54,795 bases of DNA from Rickettsia typhi (lineage in GTDB: Bacteria > Pseudomonadota > Alphaproteobacteria > Rickettsiales > UBA1997): the NCBI GenBank assembly GCA_945862455.1, contig CAMAXU010000010.1:1-54795 (forward strand). Reading direction: 5' to 3'. Positions 8,735 through 18,222 of this stretch are shown in pieces. The stretch's first letter is position 1; each line of letters starts with the position of its first letter. The position numbers were made by a program, and so were the translations under genes. Under the pieces are notes generated by a model, which was not told the origin of the DNA, did not search any database, and worked only from the letters and a program-made list of their open reading frames with translations.

Positions 8735-9990
8735 ATGAAGTAAAAGCAAAAGTTTTAAAAATCTGTAACGACGCTAAAAAAGCGAGTTCAGAGATTTCTG
8801 CGCTTGATTCTGCAACTAAAGATCAAGTGTTGTTGGAAGTGGTAAAGCTGCTTAAAAAACACACGCAAAAAATTATCAAAGCCAATCAAAAAGACGTTAA
8901 AATTGCCAAAGAACATAAGCTCGATGCTGCAAAAATTGATCGTTTGGTTTTAGATGAAAAAAGAATTATGGGTTTGGCAAATTCAGTTAAAGATATTATC
9001 AAGCTTTCGGATCCTGTTGGCAGAATTCTTTATGATGCGTCGCGCGAAAATGGTTTGCGCATTCGTCGGATAAGCACGCCAATCGGGGTTTTATTGGCAA
9101 TTTATGAATCACGACCAAACGTAACTTCAGACATTGCGGCCTTGGCTTTAAAATCAGGAAATGCCGTGATTTTGCGTTGTGGTTCTGATTCGATTAATTC
9201 TTCAAAAATTCTTGCTGATATTTATCGCGAAGCTTTAGAAAAATTCGAAATTGACAAAGATGCCGTAATCTTGGTGCCAAATATCGAGCGCGAATATGTT
9301 TCTGAATTATTGCGTATGGAAAGTCACATTGATGTTGTAATTCCGCGTGGCGGCAAATCTCTCATTAAAGCGGTGATGGAAAATACCAAAATTCCAGTTT
9401 TCCGTCATCTCGACGGTAATTGTCACACTTATATCAATGAAAAAGCTGATTTTGACAAGGCTAGAAAAATTTTGCTCAACGCTAAAATGAGAAGGTTGGG
9501 AATCTGTGGTGCAACTGAATCGCTTTTAATTGACAAAAAAATCGCCAAAAAAATCCTGCCTTTAATTGCCGATGATTTAGTAGAAGTTGGCTGCGAAATG
9601 CGCGGCGATGAACAAGCTGTTGAGATTGACAGCAGAATTAAACTTGCGGAAGAGAAAGATTTTTACACTGAATATTTAGATAAAATAATTTCGATTAAAA
9701 TTGTTCGTGATATTGATGATGCGATAAAACATATCGGAATTTATGGCTCATCACATACTGAAAGCATTATTACTGAAGATTCAAAAGCGGCGGAGCATTT
9801 TTTAAAAAAAGTAAATTCTGCAATCGTTATGCATAATACCTCAACCCAATTTGCTGATGGCGGTGAATTCGGACTTGGCGCTGAAGTTGGAATTGCCACA
9901 GGAAAATTGCACGCCCGCGGACCAGTTGGACTAGAACAACTCACAACTTATAAATATATCGTTGAAGCTGATTGCGGTTTGAGGAAATAA
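8731..9990 (+). CDS. proA: Gamma-glutamyl phosphate reductase
   Basis: ProA reduces gamma-glutamyl phosphate to glutamate semialdehyde in proline synthesis, using NADPH. It is an aldehyde-dehydrogenase fold of normal length (419). GVLLAIYESRPNVTSD (119-134) and LKSGNAVILRCGSD (140-153) are family motifs, and the catalytic cysteine is Cys259 in RRLGICGATES. The C-terminal GGEFGLGAEVGIATGKLHAR is also typical. It starts inside the stop of the preceding membrane gene (ATGA). proB is not in the window. Confidence 0.97.
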   Translation: MNEVKAKVLKICNDAKKASSEISALDSATKDQVLLEVVKLLKKHTQKIIKANQKDVKIAKEHKLDAAKIDRLVLDEKRIMGLANSVKDIIKLSDPVGRILYDASRENGLRIRRISTPIGVLLAIYESRPNVTSDIAALALKSGNAVILRCGSDSINSSKILADIYREALEKFEIDKDAVILVPNIEREYVSELLRMESHIDVVIPRGGKSLIKAVMENTKIPVFRHLDGNCHTYINEKADFDKARKILLNAKMRRLGICGATESLLIDKKIAKKILPLIADDLVEVGCEMRGDEQAVEIDSRIKLAEEKDFYTEYLDKIISIKIVRDIDDAIKHIGIYGSSHTESIITEDSKAAEHFLKKVNSAIVMHNTSTQFADGGEFGLGAEVGIATGKLHARGPVGLEQLTTYKYIVEADCGLRK

Positions 9991-10014
9991 AAAAACTTGA
10001 TTTGCGACAGCGCC
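9991..10014 (+). repeat. Dispersed repeat, TTGATTTGCGACA family, copy 2 (short)
   Basis: Starting at the base after the proA stop codon, 24 nt (AAAAACTTGATTTGCGACAG plus CGCC) are identical to the end of copy 1 near 308-331. Only the right end of the element is present, suggesting a degraded or partial copy. Confidence 0.6.
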
Positions 10015-10155
10015 TTAAAGATTAAAATTTCTCAAAAAAAACCACCTCTTTATCGCTTTCAAATTTTCTGTTACAAATTTTATCACACCATATTAGCTGT
10101 CTCGCTCTCTTCTTAAAAGAGTTTTATCATCCCTCCTAACAACTAATAAAATTTT

Positions 10156-10731
10156 ATGAAAAAATTATTACTTATTGTTTCCGTGGCGGCATCTCTAACC
10201 ATTTCAAACGCAATTGCTAAAACAGAAGGAAATTCAGTTGGTATCGGACTTATGAGATCAGCTTCTGATCATAAAAGCTCTGCTTCTGATGAAATACATT
10301 ATCAAGATGACACATTAAGTTTTGCACTAAACTACAAATATAACGCTCATTTGAGTGACAATTTCTATGTTGCTCCCGGTGTTTCTTATGATTATGTCGG
10401 AACCGACACTGGTGCTGGCGGAAATGATGTAAAAATCAATCATCGTTATAACGCAAGAGTGGATGTTGGTTATGATATTAAAGAATATTTGGCTGCCTAT
10501 TTAATGGCTGGTTATTCTGCAATTGATTATAAAATCAGCAATACTGAAGGTAAAAATAATAATATCGAATATGCTCCAGTATATGGTTTGGGTTTTAATG
10601 CTCAATTATGTAAAGAATGGAATCTAAATATCGAATATACTTACCAACAAGCTGATCTAAGCGCTCCAGGCGGCTCAATTTCGGACACCAGACTTGAAAC
10701 TTATATGGTTGGACTTGCCTATAATTTCTAA
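10156..10731 (+). CDS. Small outer-membrane beta-barrel protein (opacity-like)
   Basis: The 191 residues start with a signal peptide (MKKLLLIVSVAASLTISNAIA, cut probably after AIA). What follows is alternating beta-strand sequence rich in Tyr, Gly and Asn, closing with VGLAYNF. The terminal Phe is the usual signal for the outer-membrane assembly machinery. Size and pattern fit the eight-stranded opacity/Omp25-like porin-type barrels of alphaproteobacteria. The gene is flanked upstream by a 165-nt gap and downstream by a strong terminator, so it is probably a single-gene unit. The exact role is not visible. Confidence 0.8.
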   Translation: MKKLLLIVSVAASLTISNAIAKTEGNSVGIGLMRSASDHKSSASDEIHYQDDTLSFALNYKYNAHLSDNFYVAPGVSYDYVGTDTGAGGNDVKINHRYNARVDVGYDIKEYLAAYLMAGYSAIDYKISNTEGKNNNIEYAPVYGLGFNAQLCKEWNLNIEYTYQQADLSAPGGSISDTRLETYMVGLAYNF

Positions 10732-10753
10732 TTAATAGAATTGTTTGAGAATT

Positions 10754-10790
10754 AAGGTCGGCTCCTTAAAAAGAGCTGGCCTTTTTTATT
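10754..10790 (+). terminator. Rho-independent terminator of the beta-barrel gene
   Basis: AAGGTCGGCTC pairs with GAGCTGGCCTT (11 bp including G-U pairs) around an 8-nt loop and is followed directly by a T-run and TATT. It is one of the clearest intrinsic terminators in the window and lies 22 nt after the stop codon. Confidence 0.85.
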
Positions 10791-10812
10791 TCTCGCAAAT
10801 TCATTAAAAATA

Positions 10813-11406
10813 ATGCAAAAAAATCTCATCGAAAATTTAAGCAAAATAATCGCTAAACTACCCGGAATGGGACCACGCATTGCCAAAAGAATTGTGCTTC
10901 ATTTAGCTAATAACAAAGAAAAAACTTTGCTGCCTTTAATTGAAAATCTGCAAGCGCTCCATGACAAAATTCATAATTGTGAAATTTGTGGAAATTTAGA
11001 TGAAGGAAAAATCTGCGCCATATGCGACAATACTGGGCGCGACAATAGTGTAATTTGTGTGATCGAGGAAGTTGCAGATTTATGGGCGATTGAGCGCGCC
11101 GAAAATTATCATGGAAAATATCATGTTTTGGGCGGAAATCTTTCAGCGATTTCAGGAAAAACTATTGAAGATTTGAATTTGGAAAATTTGTATTTACGTT
11201 TGAAAGAAGGAAATACAAAAGAAGTAATTATCGCAACAAGCGCAACGATTGACGGTCAAACAACGGCGCATTTTTTGGCAGAAAATTTGAAAGAATTTTC
11301 TGTAAAAACCACGCGTTTGGCCCACGGAATTCCAGTTGGAAGTGAGTTGGATTATTTAGATGAAGGAACTATTTCAATTGCTTTTAAGACTAGAAGTGAG
11401 TTTTAA
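10813..11406 (+). CDS. recR: Recombination protein RecR
   Basis: RecR acts with RecO/RecF in loading RecA at gaps. The 197 residues contain the helix-hairpin-helix (about 9-30, LPGMGPRIAKRI), a four-cysteine zinc finger (Cys56, 59, 68, 71) and a Toprim domain starting at ICVIEEVADLWAIE. The Walker-like C-terminal part has GIPVGSELDYLDEGT. Length and order are normal. It sits between the barrel gene and pncC on the same strand. dnaX, the common neighbour, is absent. Confidence 0.96.
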   Translation: MQKNLIENLSKIIAKLPGMGPRIAKRIVLHLANNKEKTLLPLIENLQALHDKIHNCEICGNLDEGKICAICDNTGRDNSVICVIEEVADLWAIERAENYHGKYHVLGGNLSAISGKTIEDLNLENLYLRLKEGNTKEVIIATSATIDGQTTAHFLAENLKEFSVKTTRLAHGIPVGSELDYLDEGTISIAFKTRSEF

Positions 11407-11445
11407 AATTTCAGGTCATCCTAGAAAAACAAATCATATAAAAAT

Positions 11446-11934
11446 ATGTTCCTTCCATCAAACTTCACTAACCAAGCCGCTAAAATAATCACCCAAATGC
11501 AACAAAAAAACCTCATGCTTGTTTGCGCCGAATCCTGCACCGGCGGTCTTTTATCGGCCTTATTCACCGAAATCTCAGGTTCCTCAAAAGTAATTGAGCG
11601 CGGTTACGTTACATATTCCAACGAAGCAAAAATAGAATTGCTCGGAGTCAAAAAAGAAATCATCGAAAATTTCGGCGCTGTCAGTGCTGAAACCGCCGCT
11701 GAAATGTCTAAAGGCGCTTGTGGAAATTCTGAATCAAATGTCGCAATTTCAATTACGGGAATTGCCGGACCAGATGGCGGCTCAGAAAATAAACCAGTTG
11801 GTTTGGTTTATATCGGATTTTGTTTTGCTAAAAAGAATCAGGTCAGAAAATTTAACTTCTCGGGCAATCGCGATGAGATTAGAAAAGCAGCAGTAAAAGC
11901 AGCGCTGCAAATTATTGAAGCTGGAATTCAATAA
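11446..11934 (+). CDS. pncC: CinA C-terminal-type nicotinamide-nucleotide amidohydrolase
   Basis: A 162-residue stand-alone CinA C-terminal domain. It deamidates NMN to nicotinate mononucleotide in pyridine-nucleotide recycling. The AESCTGGLLSALFTEISGSS motif (about 29-48) carries the catalytic Ser, and GIAGPDGGSENKPVGLVY matches the second family motif. No N-terminal molybdopterin-binding domain is present, as in short PncC/YgaD proteins. It converges on ileS with only 7 nt between the stop codons. Confidence 0.93.
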   Translation: MFLPSNFTNQAAKIITQMQQKNLMLVCAESCTGGLLSALFTEISGSSKVIERGYVTYSNEAKIELLGVKKEIIENFGAVSAETAAEMSKGACGNSESNVAISITGIAGPDGGSENKPVGLVYIGFCFAKKNQVRKFNFSGNRDEIRKAAVKAALQIIEAGIQ

Positions 11935-11941
11935 GAACTTG

Positions 11942-14533
11942 TTACTTTTCTCCAACCAAACCTTTCCAAACATATTCAGTTGTAAAAGGCAACAATGGTG
12001 CTGCCGCTTCACACATTGTAACTAAAACTGTGTAAAGCGAATCGTAAGCATCTTGCTTATCTTGATCCATTTCACCTTTCCAAAAGCGTTGGCGATTTCT
12101 TCTGATATACCAATTATTTAGGCTTTCAAAAAATTGGTTAAATTCTTCGCAGGCAACAACGGTGTCATAGCATTGCATTGCTTCGTCAATTTTAGTAACT
12201 GTCGCTTTTAACTTAGCTAAAATATAACGATCCAGAATATTTTTTAGGTCTTTTTTGAACTCAATTCTTTGCGCCACAACTGCGTCAACATTGGCGTAAA
12301 GACAGAAAAAGTTAAAAGCGTTGATCAAAGGTTTGATCGAAAGACGTAAAGTGTCGCGAATTGCCTTTCCATCCTTATCAATACGAAGTTCTTGTCCACG
12401 CATTACGGGCTGCGAAATCATATAAAAACGCATCGCGTCTGATCCTAAGTTTGAAAAAATTTCTAACGGATCGGCGTAATTTTTCAGACGTTTTGAAAGT
12501 TTTTGCGATTTTTCATCCAAAATAGTTCCATGGCAAATCACGTTTTTAAACGGCGCTTTGTCAAAAAGAGCGGTTGATAACACAAACAAAGTGTAAAACC
12601 AGCCGCGAGTTTGCGCCACATATTCGGTGATAAAATCGGCCGGGAAATTTTGTTCAAAATGCTCTTTATTTTCGAACGGATAATGCATTTGCGCGTAAGG
12701 CATTGAACCAGATTCAAACCAGCAATCAAGCACATCGGTAACACGTTTGTATGTTTCGCCATTTTCTTTGAAAATAATTTCATCAATAAAAGGGCGATGC
12801 AAATTATCAACTTTTCTGCCCGCAACTTTTTCAAGTTCGGCAACTGATCCAAAAACTTTTATTTTGCCCGATTCGCTTTTCCAAACTGGCACCGGACAGC
12901 CCCAGAAGCGGTTGCGAGTAATTGACCAATCGCGAGCGCCTTCCAGCCATTTTCCAAATTGTCCGTCTTTGATGTGGTTTGGAATCCAGTTGACGCCTTG
13001 GTTTAACTCAACCATGCGATCTTTGAAATCGGTAACTTTTACATACCACGAAGAAACGGCGCGATAAATCAACGGCGTGTCGGTGCGCCAGCAATGTGGG
13101 TAATTGTGGAGATATTGTTCGGTTTTAATCCAAGCACCCAAAGCTTTTAGATATTTTATGATGTCGTCATTGGTTTCAAAAACCTGCTTGCCTTTGATTG
13201 AAAGTTCAGGCAAGTCAAACATTTCTGACGTAAATTTTCCACCTTCATCAACTGGGCAAAGAGTTGGAATGCCATTGGCTTTACAAAGAAGTTGGTCGTC
13301 TTCACCAAATCCGGGAGCTAGGTGAACAATGCCCGTTCCTTCGTCGGTTGTAACAAAATCGCCGTGTAAAACTGTGAAAGCTTTTTGGTTATTTTGGATT
13401 TTTTCGTGATTAACTAAATATGGGAAAAGTGGTTTGTATTTTAGACCAATTAAACTCTCAGCTCTAAACATTTCTCCTTCTAACATATCGTACTGAGTTA
13501 CTGTATCATACTCTGATTTTATGGCGGAAAGATTTGGATATTCCGTTGTTGCTCCAATAGATTTTAAGGCTTTATTGGTGGCTATGTAGATTTTTTTGTC
13601 TTTGTAACCAAGGCAAAAATGATCATTTTTATTGATCGCTAAAGCTAAATTTGATGGTAAAGTCCAAGGAGTTGTTGTCCATGCTACCAAGCTAACCGAT
13701 TCGATCTCTTTGCATGCTTTTTCGTAATGTTTAAAAAGCTCATATTCTTTAATAAAATCAGGAATTTCTTTTAGTTCAAAAGCCACCGTCACCGCCTTGC
13801 TCGCTTTCTGGCGGTAAGAATTATCCATCCTAGTTTCAAAATTCGACAAAGGCGTTTGGCAAGCCCAAGAATATGGAACTACGCGAAAATCTTCGTAAAG
13901 CAAACCTTTGTCAAAAAGCTGTTTGAAAGCCCAAATAACTGATTCCATGTAATTAATATCCATGGTTTTGTAGCTATTTTTAAAATCGACAAATCGACCT
14001 TGGCGTGTCACATAATTTTCCCAATCATCGGCATATTTCATCACCGACTTGCGACAAGCATCGTTAAATTTCTCAATTCCATATTCCTGAATCGCAATTT
14101 GTCCTGAAATTTGATAACCCTCGCGCGCGGTTAATTCTTTTTCGGTTTCCATTTCAACCGGCAATCCGTGCGTGTCCCATCCGAATTTGCGTTCAACTTT
14201 TTTGCCTTTCATGGTTTGATAACGCGCAACTAAATCTTTGATGAAGCCAGTCAATAAGTGTCCGTAATGCGGAAGTCCATTAGCAAAAGGTGGACCATCA
14301 TAAAAAACAAATTCTGGTTTTTCTTCCTTTTCATGACGACATTCAACGTGGCTTTTGAGCGCACAGGCTTCAATCACGGGCGATACATTATCTTCTTCTA
14401 AGTTATCGAAATTCCTGATCTCAACTGATTTTTCAAAGATTTTTTCGGCTTGCCAAAAGCGCAAGATTTCTTCTTCCATCTTTGCAAAATCAAGATTCTG
14501 ATTTGCTTGCGGATAGCGTGATTTTTTTGTCAT
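11942..14533 (-). CDS. ileS: Isoleucyl-tRNA synthetase, type 2, C-terminally truncated
   Basis: IleRS attaches isoleucine to tRNA-Ile. The HIGH motif is PHYGH (88-92) after FYDGPPFANG, the editing domain is in the middle (AWTTTPWTLPSN), and the KMSKS motif reads QKLSKRLKNY, the eukaryote-like type-2 form. Type-2 enzymes are usually about 1020-1090 residues; this one stops at 863 just after the helical anticodon-binding domain (PLLPFTTEYVWKGLVGEK). The last roughly 170-200 residues have nowhere to be encoded, because the convergent intact pncC begins 7 nt further on. About 28 extra residues also occur before the HIGH motif (around 38-72). Catalytic and editing parts look intact. Confidence 0.93.
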   Translation of the reverse strand: MTKKSRYPQANQNLDFAKMEEEILRFWQAEKIFEKSVEIRNFDNLEEDNVSPVIEACALKSHVECRHEKEEKPEFVFYDGPPFANGLPHYGHLLTGFIKDLVARYQTMKGKKVERKFGWDTHGLPVEMETEKELTAREGYQISGQIAIQEYGIEKFNDACRKSVMKYADDWENYVTRQGRFVDFKNSYKTMDINYMESVIWAFKQLFDKGLLYEDFRVVPYSWACQTPLSNFETRMDNSYRQKASKAVTVAFELKEIPDFIKEYELFKHYEKACKEIESVSLVAWTTTPWTLPSNLALAINKNDHFCLGYKDKKIYIATNKALKSIGATTEYPNLSAIKSEYDTVTQYDMLEGEMFRAESLIGLKYKPLFPYLVNHEKIQNNQKAFTVLHGDFVTTDEGTGIVHLAPGFGEDDQLLCKANGIPTLCPVDEGGKFTSEMFDLPELSIKGKQVFETNDDIIKYLKALGAWIKTEQYLHNYPHCWRTDTPLIYRAVSSWYVKVTDFKDRMVELNQGVNWIPNHIKDGQFGKWLEGARDWSITRNRFWGCPVPVWKSESGKIKVFGSVAELEKVAGRKVDNLHRPFIDEIIFKENGETYKRVTDVLDCWFESGSMPYAQMHYPFENKEHFEQNFPADFITEYVAQTRGWFYTLFVLSTALFDKAPFKNVICHGTILDEKSQKLSKRLKNYADPLEIFSNLGSDAMRFYMISQPVMRGQELRIDKDGKAIRDTLRLSIKPLINAFNFFCLYANVDAVVAQRIEFKKDLKNILDRYILAKLKATVTKIDEAMQCYDTVVACEEFNQFFESLNNWYIRRNRQRFWKGEMDQDKQDAYDSLYTVLVTMCEAAAPLLPFTTEYVWKGLVGEK

Positions 14534-14688
14534 TATTTGGAATAATTTATGAAATGAATTTACTTTAACAGCATAACAAACAGCTTGAATTTAGGTCAAT
14601 TAAAACTTAGAAAAGTTTTTCAATTTATCTATCTTTGCAAAACGCAATCCCCATCAAAATTCTGGTTACTCAGATTTAAGTTTAAAAA

Positions 14689-15960
14689 ATGAAAAAGTTA
14701 AAAATCGGTCTTGCCGGCTTGGGAACAGTCGGGCGGGGCGTTTATGAAATATTGAAAAAAGATGCCAAAATTCTTGAATTAAAAAGCCAAACTACTTTTG
14801 AAATTGTCGCAGTTTCAGCGCGCAGCAACAAAGATTTTGTCGATTCAAAAATTAAATTTTATTCCAACGCAATTGATTTAGCCAATGATTCGGAAGTTGA
14901 TGTTATAATTGAAGTTATTGGTGGCACCACGCTGGCTAAAGAATTAGTTGAAACTGCAATTAAAAATGGCAAAAAAGTTATAACCGCAAACAAAGCTTTA
15001 ATTGCCGAATTTGGCAGCGAAATTTCAGCTTTAGTTGAAAAATATAATGGTCATATTGGCTTCGAAGCTTCAACTGCGGGCGCAAATCCTGTTATTAAAA
15101 CTTTTAAAGAAAGTTTTGTTTCCAATGAAATCACTGAATTTTACGCGATTTTAAACGGAACTTGTAACTTCATTCTAACCAAGATGGGAAATGAAGGTTC
15201 CAACTATTTAGAAACTTTAGCGCAAGCGCAAAAATTAGGTTACGCCGAAGCCGATCCAACCCTTGATATTAAAGGCATCGACACCGCACATAAATTGGCA
15301 ATTTTATCAGCAATTTCTTCTTCATCAAAACCGGCTTTTAAAAAATTATATATTGAAGGTGTTGATGAAGTTTCAATTGAAGATGTGAAATTAGCTGATG
15401 AATTAGGCTATAAAATTAAACTTTTAGGAATTTATAAAAAGCTGGGCAACGCCTGCCAGCAAACAATTTACCCAGCTTTATTAAAAAAATGCGATAAAAT
15501 CGCACAAGTTGACGGACCATTTAATGCAGTTTTAGTTAACACTTCTAACGCCAGCTGGAATCTTTCAATTGGACGCGGTGCTGGCGGATTGACAACGGGA
15601 TCTGCAATTGTTGCAGATTTAATTGATATTGCCTGTGGACGTTCTTCTTTTTTATTCGGCGTTGAAAATTCTAAGTTAAGCGAAGCCAATGTTATCAATA
15701 TTTCGCAGCGCGTTGGAAAATATTTTCTGAAGTTGATAATTGATAAAAATTCTGCCCAAAAAACTAATATCGCAGAAGTGATTTTTGGAAACAAAATTTT
15801 GGTAGAACAAGCAGCTTTTATTGATGCTAATGAAGAAATTATTTGTGGATTTTTGATTAATTCCCAAGTTGAAAAAGACTTAACCGAAGTTTTAAAAAAT
15901 CTTGATTCTGGATTAGTTAAATCTTCAAAATTTTTACGAGTTGAAGAGATTGGGTTTTAA
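14689..15960 (+). CDS. hom: Homoserine dehydrogenase
   Basis: Hom reduces aspartate semialdehyde to homoserine on the way to threonine and methionine. The Rossmann motif GLAGLGTVGRGVYE (8-21), KVITANKALIAEFG (about 95-108) and FEASTAGANPVI are family signatures. The C-terminal 75 residues (YFLKLIIDKNSAQKTNIAEV onward) form an ACT regulatory domain, suggesting feedback control. Length 423 is normal. It is divergent from ileS over a 155-nt gap that must hold both promoters; no confident boxes were assigned. Confidence 0.95.
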   Translation: MKKLKIGLAGLGTVGRGVYEILKKDAKILELKSQTTFEIVAVSARSNKDFVDSKIKFYSNAIDLANDSEVDVIIEVIGGTTLAKELVETAIKNGKKVITANKALIAEFGSEISALVEKYNGHIGFEASTAGANPVIKTFKESFVSNEITEFYAILNGTCNFILTKMGNEGSNYLETLAQAQKLGYAEADPTLDIKGIDTAHKLAILSAISSSSKPAFKKLYIEGVDEVSIEDVKLADELGYKIKLLGIYKKLGNACQQTIYPALLKKCDKIAQVDGPFNAVLVNTSNASWNLSIGRGAGGLTTGSAIVADLIDIACGRSSFLFGVENSKLSEANVINISQRVGKYFLKLIIDKNSAQKTNIAEVIFGNKILVEQAAFIDANEEIICGFLINSQVEKDLTEVLKNLDSGLVKSSKFLRVEEIGF

Positions 15961-15998
15961 ACTTATCGTCACAACTGCACATTTAATAAATTATCATA

Positions 15999-18170
15999 AT
16001 GACTGATTTTTTACTCGAAATTTTAAGCGAAGAAATTCCTGCTGGAATGCAAAAAGCGGCGGCGGAAAATTTCGCTAAAATCGCCTCTGAAATTCTGACT
16101 AAAAACAATTTGGTTTTCACTTTCGAGCAGTTAAATAGCTTCATCACGCCACGCCGCTTAACGCTTTACATATCAAACCTCGAAGCTTCTCAAAAAACTC
16201 CAGCCACCAAAAAAGTTGGACCAAAAATTAATGCTGATAAGCGCGCAATTGAAGGTTTTTTAAAATCTGTTGGTTTAAGCGACGAATCGGAATTAGAAAA
16301 AACCGAAAATAACGGCCACACTTGCTACGTTTATAGCAAGCCTGAATCCGAAATCAAAACTAACGCAATTTTAAAAGATTCAATTCCACAAATTTTACAA
16401 AAAATGGTTGCGGCTTGGCCAAAATTAATGCGTTGGGATGTTGAAAATTCTAGCATTCAGCCAAAATGGATCAGACCAATTCGCAACATTGTTTGTTTGT
16501 TTGGTGGTGAAATTATAGAAGTTGAATTTGCTGGATTAAAATCAAATGACCAAACTTTTGGTCATTTTTTAAAAAGCTATGAACCCTTGAAATTAAAGGA
16601 TGCCAGCGATTATAAAAAAACTCTTAGCCAAAATTTTGTAATTTTAGATCGAACAGATCGCAGAAAAAAAATCATTGAAGAAATTGCAAAAATCAAAACT
16701 TATCTTGGTTTTGAAACAATAGATGAAGAAGAAAAATCTCCACTTTATGACGAAGTAACTGGTCTTTGTGAATGGCCATTAGCATGGGTTGCCGAGATTG
16801 ACCAAAAATTTATGGAATTGCCCGAAGAAGTTTTGGTTTTAACTCTGAAATTAAATCAAAGATATTTTTGCTTAAAAAATTCAAAAGGTGAGTTGCAATC
16901 AAAATTTATTTTTATCTCTAACGTTGAAACCACTGATTTTGCAAAAGAAAAAATTATTAAAGATAATGAAAAACTGGTTCGCGCCCGTTTAAATGATGCT
17001 CAATTTTTTATCAGCGAAGATTTAAAAAAGCCTTTAATTTCAAGAGTTCCCGATTTAAGCAAAGTTGTGTTCCATCAAAAATTGGGAACGGTTTTAGATA
17101 AAATTGTTCGCATTAATAGTTTGGCAAAATTTCTTTCTATTTTTATTCCTCATTGCGATTTAGTGCTAATTGATCGCGCTTCTGATTTATGTAAAGCAGA
17201 TTTGGTTACAAAAACCATCGCTGAACTTCCGGAATTACAAGGAAAAATTGGTAGCTTTTATGCTCAAAAACAAAATGAAGATATTAAAATTTCTGCCGCA
17301 ATTTATGAACATTATTTACCTTTAGGTCCAAATTCAGAATTGCCTAAAACGCCACTGGGAATTGCACTTTCAATTGCCGATAAAATTGATTCAATCACCG
17401 GATTTTTCTTGGCTGATGAAAAACCAACTAGCTCGAAAGATCCCTACGCTCTAAGGCGCGCAGTGCTTGGAATTATCAGAATTGGCTTTCAACATAATAT
17501 CGCTTTTCCAATTCGTATATTAATTGAAAAGTCGCTTAACGCTTATCCGCCAAAGGTTTTAAAAACACTTTTAGGTCAAAAAGAAGGTAAGTTTTTTGAA
17601 AATAAAGAAATTTTAGTTGAAGAAATAATCCGCTTTTTTGTAGAAAGATTAAAAGCCTATTTACGCGAAAACGAGCAATTGCGACCTGACATTATTAATG
17701 CCGTAATTGATGAATATTTATCCAATTTAAAAATTCACAAACTTTGTGACATCATTTATTTAGCAAAAAAAATCAGGTTTTTAAGTCAATTTGTTAGAGA
17801 AAAAAAGAACGAAAAAATCATCGAGCTTTACAAAAGATCGGCTAATATTTTGGCAATTGAAGAAAAGAAAAGCCAAAAAAAATATAGCGGCAAGCCTTCG
17901 CGCTTAAGCATGAAAAGCACATATGAATTGGTTTTATATCGTCGCATAAAACAAGTTACTGCTGATTTTAAAAAATTGATTTCAAAAGGTGAATTTGAAA
18001 TGGCTTTCAAATTACTCGATATTTTGGAATTGCCTTTAACCCACTTTTTTGATCATGTTGTGGTTAATGATAATGAAGAAAATTTACGCGAAAATCGTTT
18101 ATTAATTTTATCTGAAATCCGCGCTTTATTCAATCGTGTGGCTGATTTATCGAAAGTGGAAATTTCTTAA
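15999..18170 (+). CDS. glyS: Glycyl-tRNA synthetase beta subunit
   Basis: GlyS is the large subunit of the alpha2-beta2 bacterial glycyl-tRNA synthetase, needed for tRNA binding. It begins with LLEILSEEIPAGMQ, and has RWIRPIRNI-type (KWIRPIRNIVCLFGG), LNQRYFCL and DKIDSITGFFLADEKPTSSKDPYALRRA motifs. Its 723 residues are slightly above the usual 690-700. The alpha subunit gene glyQ, normally adjacent, is not in the window. It is 38 nt downstream of hom and is followed by the palindromic repeat at 18223. Confidence 0.96.
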   Translation: MTDFLLEILSEEIPAGMQKAAAENFAKIASEILTKNNLVFTFEQLNSFITPRRLTLYISNLEASQKTPATKKVGPKINADKRAIEGFLKSVGLSDESELEKTENNGHTCYVYSKPESEIKTNAILKDSIPQILQKMVAAWPKLMRWDVENSSIQPKWIRPIRNIVCLFGGEIIEVEFAGLKSNDQTFGHFLKSYEPLKLKDASDYKKTLSQNFVILDRTDRRKKIIEEIAKIKTYLGFETIDEEEKSPLYDEVTGLCEWPLAWVAEIDQKFMELPEEVLVLTLKLNQRYFCLKNSKGELQSKFIFISNVETTDFAKEKIIKDNEKLVRARLNDAQFFISEDLKKPLISRVPDLSKVVFHQKLGTVLDKIVRINSLAKFLSIFIPHCDLVLIDRASDLCKADLVTKTIAELPELQGKIGSFYAQKQNEDIKISAAIYEHYLPLGPNSELPKTPLGIALSIADKIDSITGFFLADEKPTSSKDPYALRRAVLGIIRIGFQHNIAFPIRILIEKSLNAYPPKVLKTLLGQKEGKFFENKEILVEEIIRFFVERLKAYLRENEQLRPDIINAVIDEYLSNLKIHKLCDIIYLAKKIRFLSQFVREKKNEKIIELYKRSANILAIEEKKSQKKYSGKPSRLSMKSTYELVLYRRIKQVTADFKKLISKGEFEMAFKLLDILELPLTHFFDHVVVNDNEENLRENRLLILSEIRALFNRVADLSKVEIS

Positions 18171-18222
18171 ATTTTACTATCCAAACCTTTGCTTTACAAA
18201 AAGCCGCGATTAAAATAATTTA

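Noticed and set aside
10107-10125. Hairpin CTCTT-AAGAG before the barrel gene as a riboswitch
   Set aside because: Only a 5-bp stem and no known aptamer features; too weak to report.
12538-13325. Open frames on both strands inside ileS
   Set aside because: They lie within a well-supported synthetase gene, match no family and have atypical composition; they are shadows of the real frame.
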